Source: Bacillus sp. cl95 (GTDB lineage: Bacteria > Bacillota > Bacilli > Bacillales > Cytobacillaceae). From it: a stretch of DNA of 64,000 nt. Below the pieces are notes generated by a model that worked only from the letters and a program-made list of their open reading frames with translations, did no database searches and was not told the origin of the DNA. A program made the position numbers and the translations under genes. Position 1 is the first letter of the stretch. Each line of letters starts with the position of its first letter. Of the stretch, positions 59,800 to 64,000 are shown piece after piece. The stretch covers positions 22,347 to 86,346 of the forward strand of contig NZ_FOYF01000004.1 of assembly GCF_900115925.1 (NCBI RefSeq), in the 5' to 3' direction.

Positions 59800-60990
59800 C
59801 TAGCCTTTAATACTAGCAAAATCAACTTCACTCTCTTGATCCCTCTTTATTTGATTCATTTTTGCCAGGATCATTAATCCATTAACATTGAGTTTTTCCA
59901 TATCTTCCGGGAAAAATAATTCAATCGGTCGACCTCTTTCGGTCCATCTGACAGCAGATTCTTGAATTTGCCTTTTGGCTAATTTTGCCGCTCCACCTAC
60001 AGCAATATATCTAGTTGCACCTTTTATTTCATTTGATCTGCTTCTAACACGGTCGAAGTGTTCAAGGTATTTGACTGCCATTGATTTTAACTGAGGGATA
60101 ATATACTTACTAATATCTTTTTTTACTCCTGCAAATGGTTCCACATACCACTCCGATTGGCCTGCGGCTAATTTTTCCTCCAGCTCTGAACGTGAATCGA
60201 ATCTATAAAGTTCATATTTACTAACTTTTTGAATGATACCGTCCAGGAACTGATTAATCCCGAAAGGTTCTCCCTCTACAGACGCGACAGGTTTATTGTT
60301 CTTGATTCCAACGAAATCTACAGAATCTCCTCCAAGGTCACCAATTATTATTCCTTTACGTGTTTCTTTAATTAGTGCATCATCTTTAATCCCTAACGTA
60401 TCGAGGTCTCGCGTCAAACCAAGGTAAGCGCACGCCCCTTCTGCACCAACGATTACATCTTTCACATGAAGTTTGACCACTAACTCTTTTGGCTCAGGCA
60501 ATTGTGGTATCTTATGAAAAATAACTGTATGCGTACCAAGTAAACGTTGTTTAAATATGTCCTTCTTTTCCTTGTATTGAGTCGTTGGCAATGATACAGA
60601 CAATTGATCTATATGATATTGAATGTCCGTTTCGTCAGGGTTTGATAAAACAGCATGATAAGCTGCAAGGCCAAATAACAGCACATAGGTACGATCCTCA
60701 TCAACTTTCTGATTATTGAAAGCTGTTAAACTGACATCCCTTTGTTTCGCAGCAGCTTTCCCCATATAATATATTTCCCTTTTATCAGAAATTGCCTTGC
60801 TTTTTATTTCAACAATAAGATTTTCTTCCAAAACTACATCATCATCATCATATGGTTTTTCGAAAAACTCTTCATCAAAAAATGAAATGGCGTTTGGAAT
60901 TTGATATTCGTTAACGATTCCTTTATCAGAAGCCAATGCCTTATACCAGCTGTTTCCTATGTCAACAGCAAGAAAATTATGTCTATTCAT
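59800..60990 (-). CDS. ParM/Alp-type actin-like protein
   Basis: A 396-residue actin-fold ATPase. The phosphate-1 loop is AVDIGNSWYKALA at the N-terminus; the phosphate-2 loop is IIIGDLGGDSVDFVG (Asp-x-Gly-Gly-x-x-x-Asp); the adenosine loop is YIAVGGAAKLAK near residue 340. These are ParM/Alp7A-class features, not MreB or FtsA. Such proteins polymerise to separate plasmids or phage DNA, and some are chromosomal. AAAGGAGG is 8 nt before the ATG at 60990; a longer frame upstream has no site. It is followed by a small gene, like parMR pairs. No obvious centromere repeats were seen upstream. Confidence 0.85.
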   Translation of the reverse strand: MNRHNFLAVDIGNSWYKALASDKGIVNEYQIPNAISFFDEEFFEKPYDDDDVVLEENLIVEIKSKAISDKREIYYMGKAAAKQRDVSLTAFNNQKVDEDRTYVLLFGLAAYHAVLSNPDETDIQYHIDQLSVSLPTTQYKEKKDIFKQRLLGTHTVIFHKIPQLPEPKELVVKLHVKDVIVGAEGACAYLGLTRDLDTLGIKDDALIKETRKGIIIGDLGGDSVDFVGIKNNKPVASVEGEPFGINQFLDGIIQKVSKYELYRFDSRSELEEKLAAGQSEWYVEPFAGVKKDISKYIIPQLKSMAVKYLEHFDRVRSRSNEIKGATRYIAVGGAAKLAKRQIQESAVRWTERGRPIELFFPEDMEKLNVNGLMILAKMNQIKRDQESEVDFASIKG

Positions 60991-61124
60991 CGTATCTACC
61001 TCCTTTTGAATCTTATGCAAAGTAGGAGTTTCAATGTGCAAGTACCTAATTTTAAAAATATAAATTCTAATAATTTTTCCGCGTTTATACTGATTCATTT
61101 AACTATGCGAACTCTATTTGATTG

Positions 61125-61133
61125 CATACCATA
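61125..61133 (+). promoter_or_regulatory. Possible sigma-K -10 element
   Basis: CATACCATA matches CATANNNTA, about 34 bp before the coat-type gene at 61167, but no AC was found at the ideal 16-18 bp upstream. Confidence 0.35.
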
Positions 61134-61166
61134 AATAGAACCTTAAATTAAAAAGGAGGAAAATAA

Positions 61167-61946
61167 ATGTGTGAAAATCATCATAATGATTGTATCGATT
61201 TTAATAAGACTGCCGGGTTAGGTGAATGTGATAGTGTTGAAGTCACTCCAGTCACTACACCCGCTGGTACAGTGACTCTAAGAGTACCTGTTACACTTGC
61301 AGAAAGAACAGTCACTACTAATCTTTCAGCTAATATTAATTTCCCAGACCCTGTTTTGGAAATTAAGGATATAAAAAAGCGGGTGAAAATTGTTCAATGT
61401 AGTTTATTGCTAGATCCAGTTGTTGGTACTCAAAACCCTTTTGACCTTTCACCAGGAACTTTAATTCTCAGAGGTTTTGTAAGAAAAAACATTCAATATG
61501 CAACACCTATTCGCGATTCTTCAGGCTCTTGTGTGTCTTCAAACCTAAAATCACTTACTGTAGATGTACCATTTGAATGTGTAACAACAATTCCACAAGA
61601 TGAATTTCTTTCTCCACCACAACGTCCACAACTGAATTCACGTGCGGAATTTGACTTCTTCAGATCACAGAATTTAGGAATGGGCTTCCCTGAAAAGGAC
61701 CATCTCCTATCAAGCGATCTTTCCCAGTTCCATCAATCGAGCACTGGCTTTTACAATCAATTTCCAACTTGTGAGATCATCTCACATAATATACTTGAAT
61801 GGGATGAAGCGGTAGACCGTCAACCTCTGCCTGGAAATGCACCATTTGAAGAGGGAACTTTCCAACGTATCGTGGAAAAAATGATCTTACGTTTTACTAT
61901 TAAAGTATTGCAAAATCAGCAAGTTAGAGTAACTGCTCTACCATAG
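61167..61946 (+). CDS. Spore-coat-type protein A (SPOCS/DUF3794-like, paralogue of the next gene)
   Basis: A 259-residue soluble protein. It resembles SPOCS/DUF3794-type coat domains: VPVTLAERTVTTNLSANINF, EIKDIKKRVKIVQCSLLL, LILRGFVRKNIQYATPIRD, SLTVDVPFECVTTI, then an extra region (FDFFRSQNLGMGFPEKDHLL) and a C-terminal FTIKVLQNQQVRVTALP. Its Cys/His-rich N-terminus (MCENHHNDCIDF) is spore-surface-like. The homologue at 62243 shares all blocks, so these are tandem duplicates. GGAGG is 7 nt before the ATG. Coat location is inferred from context and the promoter-like sequence. Confidence 0.75.
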   Translation: MCENHHNDCIDFNKTAGLGECDSVEVTPVTTPAGTVTLRVPVTLAERTVTTNLSANINFPDPVLEIKDIKKRVKIVQCSLLLDPVVGTQNPFDLSPGTLILRGFVRKNIQYATPIRDSSGSCVSSNLKSLTVDVPFECVTTIPQDEFLSPPQRPQLNSRAEFDFFRSQNLGMGFPEKDHLLSSDLSQFHQSSTGFYNQFPTCEIISHNILEWDEAVDRQPLPGNAPFEEGTFQRIVEKMILRFTIKVLQNQQVRVTALP

Positions 61947-61987
61947 TAATTTAGAAAAGGAATTCACTACAATTCCTAAATAAAAAT

Positions 61988-62047
61988 AAATCTCGTCATT
62001 ATCATGAATCCTCTGTTTAAAGAGATGGTAATGCCGAGATTTTCTTT
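61988..62047 (+). terminator. Terminator after coat-type gene A
   Basis: Arms around AAATCTCG...CGAGATTT with inner CATTATCAT / ATGGTAATG pairing, then TTTCTTT. Confidence 0.7.
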
Positions 62048-62183
62048 GCAATAAAAAATAAAAATGCTCACATCAGATATATATTCATTTTTCTTAAAAT
62101 TGGGAATCCAGAAAATATCTTATTGATTTCTTTTTGAGATTTTAAATTTCCCTTTACTTAAATGTCCATGGGCCAATACCCAT

Positions 62184-62210
62184 ACATAGTCATTTGTACC
62201 GCATACGATA
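62184..62210 (+). promoter_or_regulatory. Sigma-K-type promoter of coat-type gene B
   Basis: AC (62184-62185), 16-bp spacer, CATACGATA (62202-62210): a full match to AC-N16-CATANNNTA, 32 bp before the start codon. Mother-cell sigma-K expression would fit a late spore-surface protein. Confidence 0.6.
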
Positions 62211-62242
62211 AAACTATTCTGAGTCATCTAGGAGGAGAAAAT

Positions 62243-63013
62243 ATGTCTGAGAAAAAAAATAAAAAACATCATCATAAATGTGATGATCATTGCGAGTGTG
62301 AGTCGATTCATAACCACCATCCACATGTTTCCATTGGAAAACTTATTACAAAAGTACCCGTAGTTTTAGCAGAAGTTACATTGCAGGTGAATGTGGATAC
62401 TATTATTACTTTTCCTGAGCTGGTATTAGAAATTAAAGATATCAAGAAGCGATTAAAAATCACTCAGTGCCGTCTTCTACTGCCGACAAATAAATTGTTT
62501 GTAAAAGGATTTGTACGTAAAAATATTCAATATGCAAGCCCGTGCAAAGATATATCAGAAAGCAATCCCACATCCGTGGCCTCAGATTTACATTCATTAA
62601 CTGTGGATATTCCATTCCAGTGTGTAACTGAAATCAAAAAGTTTTTATCAAATCCAGTCATGCCTGAAACGAACGATCGTAGAGAATTTGATTTTTTCGT
62701 GTCAAAACCATTGCCATCAGGGTTTCCTGAAAAAGATGAACTGTTAACAAGTGACCTTTCCCAATTCCATCAGGAAAGCAAGCAATTTTACAATGAACTG
62801 CCATTCTGCGAATTGATTTCAAGCAAAATTATTGAGTGGGATGAAGCTATTGACAGAGAGCCTCTGCCTGTTTCTTCTCCATTAGATGAAGGGGTTTTTA
62901 CAAAAATAGAAGAAAAAATGGTAGTAGATTTTACTTTGAAGGTTCTTCAAAATCAGCAAGTACGCATTTCTTCCACAACCAATGATCATGATTGGGACTC
63001 TGATTGTGATTGA
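62243..63013 (+). CDS. Spore-coat-type protein B (SPOCS/DUF3794-like, paralogue of protein A)
   Basis: A 256-residue paralogue of the protein at 61167. It has a His/Lys/Cys-rich N-terminal tail (KKHHHKCDDHCECESIHNHH), then the same blocks: VPVVLAEVTLQVNVDTIITF, EIKDIKKRLKITQCRLLL, LFVKGFVRKNIQYASPCKD, SLTVDIPFQCVTEI, FDFFVSKPLPSGFPEKDELL and FTLKVLQNQQVRIS, ending in acidic DHDWDSDCD. The His-rich tail could bind metal. AGGAGGAG is 5 nt before ATG 62243; an ATG at 62162 upstream has no site. A sigma-K promoter precedes it. Confidence 0.78.
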   Translation: MSEKKNKKHHHKCDDHCECESIHNHHPHVSIGKLITKVPVVLAEVTLQVNVDTIITFPELVLEIKDIKKRLKITQCRLLLPTNKLFVKGFVRKNIQYASPCKDISESNPTSVASDLHSLTVDIPFQCVTEIKKFLSNPVMPETNDRREFDFFVSKPLPSGFPEKDELLTSDLSQFHQESKQFYNELPFCELISSKIIEWDEAIDREPLPVSSPLDEGVFTKIEEKMVVDFTLKVLQNQQVRISSTTNDHDWDSDCD

Positions 63014-63038
63014 TTGATTGATTTCAGAAACAATGAAA

Positions 63039-63086
63039 TGAATTAGGGGATATACTCTCTTTCGGGTATAATCCCCTTCCTAATTA
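63039..63086 (+). terminator. Probable terminator after coat-type gene B
   Basis: ATTAGGGGATATAC pairs imperfectly with GTATAATCCCCTTCCTAAT across an 11-nt loop. T-tail is poor. Confidence 0.5.
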
Positions 63087-63165
63087 TTGGTGGAAAATCT
63101 TATTGAAGAAAGTTACAAGGAGGGGACAGGAACGGATCTTATTAAAGCGGTCCTTCCTTTACGAA

Positions 63166-64000
63166 ATGAATAATGAGAGGAATGTTTTTCATGAAATGAA
63201 TTATTTTCAAAGTAAAATGCCTGTCACGTACTACCAGGCACAGCAATATGCACTCCCACCAGGTAACAGTATAACAAATGATAGAATTAACAAAGGTGAA
63301 AATAATAGTTTTACAAATGGACCTTTTATACAGAATGAGATTCCTGAAGCCGAAAAAAAAGAACAGATCCCCAAAAATAATAACCCATACAAACCTAAGG
63401 CATCTCATCCTTTAATATTCACTCCCCCAAAGGTTCCTGACCGACAAATAAAGTATAAGCAAATTATGGATTATGAGGAATCAGAGGATTACCTATCAGA
63501 TGAAACTGAAGAAATACATTCAAGTGAATTGGAAACCCAGTTCCTCATGCAATTATCAGAACAAGAAGGCAGCCAGACGAAAGAAATGGTGAAAATGAAT
63601 CCTCCTTCCGATGAAGACAATACAGAAAAATATTCATCTGCAGATGGAATAGGTGAGGAAGAAAGCAAGGATCACCGTCATTCGATTACTATCCAAGATG
63701 AGTCTTCTTCCATTGAGAATGGTTCCATTCTCAATGAAGACTTAGTAAAACAATTCACTTCTATGCTGGAGGAATCTTCATCCTACTCTGATGAGTCTTC
63801 TTCTCGTGAAGAGTCCTCTTCCAGTTTTGCTGAGTCTTCTTCTCTTGAGGAATCCTCTACCGGTTTAGACGAGTCTTCTTCTCTTAAGGAGTCCTCTTCC
63901 AGTTTCGATGAGTCTTCTTCCCTTGAGGAATCTTCATCCCAGGCTGATGAGTCTTCTTCTCCTGAGGAATCTTCATCCCAAGCTGATGAGTCTTCTTCTC
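63166..64000 (+). CDS. Ser/Glu-rich repeat protein of spore-surface type (3' end outside window)
   Basis: An open frame of 278 codons to the window edge. The N-terminal 200 residues are acidic and hydrophilic (VTYYQAQQYALPPGNS, PLIFTPPKVPDRQ, MLEESSSYS). From 63790 it repeats a 39-bp, 13-residue unit (DESSSLEESSSQA and variants), five full copies and part of a sixth. Low-complexity Ser proteins of this kind are spore-coat or surface-anchored. The start is uncertain: ATG 63166 has no ribosome site. A strong AAGGAGGGG (63117-63125) lies upstream in the same frame, but no ATG, GTG or TTG follows it at usable distance. Confidence 0.7.
   Translation, partial: MNNERNVFHEMNYFQSKMPVTYYQAQQYALPPGNSITNDRINKGENNSFTNGPFIQNEIPEAEKKEQIPKNNNPYKPKASHPLIFTPPKVPDRQIKYKQIMDYEESEDYLSDETEEIHSSELETQFLMQLSEQEGSQTKEMVKMNPPSDEDNTEKYSSADGIGEEESKDHRHSITIQDESSSIENGSILNEDLVKQFTSMLEESSSYSDESSSREESSSSFAESSSLEESSTGLDESSSLKESSSSFDESSSLEESSSQADESSSPEESSSQADESSS
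63790..64000 (+). repeat. 39-bp tandem repeat encoding DESSSxEESSSxx
   Basis: Units start at 63790, 63829, 63868, 63907, 63946 and 63985, each coding for 13 residues; the last is cut by the window. The most similar units (63907 onwards) share most bases, and older ones have diverged. Confidence 0.9.

Noticed and set aside
63218..63242. TGCCTGTCAC...CAGGCAC resembling the hairpin repeat family
   Set aside because: It lies inside the Ser/Glu-rich reading frame (MPVTYYQAQQ) and lacks the CGAAA...TCGACAAA core, so it is probably chance.
63142..63408. An 88-codon minus-strand frame opposite the Ser/Glu-rich gene start
   Set aside because: Hydrophobic shadow of an acidic coding region, without ribosome site or family match.

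Overview
The window is a chromosomal segment of an endospore-forming member of the Bacillaceae, probably a Bacillus or Peribacillus relative. The support is a small acid-soluble spore protein (sspK), a CotY/CotZ-type coat protein, a yfh gene block ordered as in Bacillus subtilis, AT-rich sequence, strong AGGAGG ribosome sites and frequent GTG/TTG starts. No rRNA, tRNA, CRISPR array, prophage or intact insertion sequence was seen.

Layout. 1-5.6 kb: the yfh block (yfhP, yfhJ, sspK, yfhH, an SDR gene, recX, yfhF, yfhE, yfhD) and a DoxX membrane protein. 5.55-6.1 kb: an intergenic region with a run of same-orientation DnaA-box-like 9-mers, then an M20 deacylase. 7.3-9.2 kb: a leftward trio (membrane-anchored protein, GNAT, divergent PP2C-like protein). 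9.4-13.1 kb: a MerR-controlled acyl-CoA ligase/acyl-CoA dehydrogenase operon. 13.4-16.4 kb: a partial riboflavin operon (GTP cyclohydrolase II, RibD, HAD phosphatase, VOC protein). 16.7-18.8 kb: a large catalase with a sigma-B-like promoter. 19.1-24.9 kb: a dppDFABC-type peptide ABC transporter. 25.3-30.5 kb: acetate transporter, acyl-CoA thioesterase, PadR/DUF2812 pair, MerR/SRPBCC pair, oligoendopeptidase F. 30.5-32.4 kb: a 5'-truncated ribokinase next to an orphan UPF0014 (FetB-like) permease behind a perfect Fur-type box. 32.4-34.1 kb: two half-size YdcZ transporters flanking a Crp/Fnr regulator. 34.4-42.3 kb: glpQ, an lnrJKLMN-type two-component/ABC-2 exporter locus, and a membrane acyltransferase. 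42.3-51.7 kb: ABC exporter, SWIM/SNF2 helicase, DUF421 protein, VWA/HTH divergent pair, ZIP transporter, DUF2332 protein. 51.7-58.1 kb: a MITE-like element, a secreted protein, epimerase, amidase, P-loop protein, thiamine-binding protein, a 50-residue zinc ribbon, and several dispersed hairpin repeats. 58.6-64 kb: a spore-surface locus (poly-Ser CotZ-like protein, two paralogous coat-type proteins, a Ser/Glu repeat protein leaving the window) interrupted by a leftward ParM-like actin and a small partner.

Most genes form short operons with translational coupling (ATGA overlaps) and their own regulator. Least expected are the actin-like segregation pair inside the spore-surface locus, the DnaA-box cluster, the standalone ribA/ribD/phosphatase operon, the four-copy GTGCCTGTCACC hairpin family and the serine-repeat spore proteins. 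All assignments come from reading the sequence; no database search was run.
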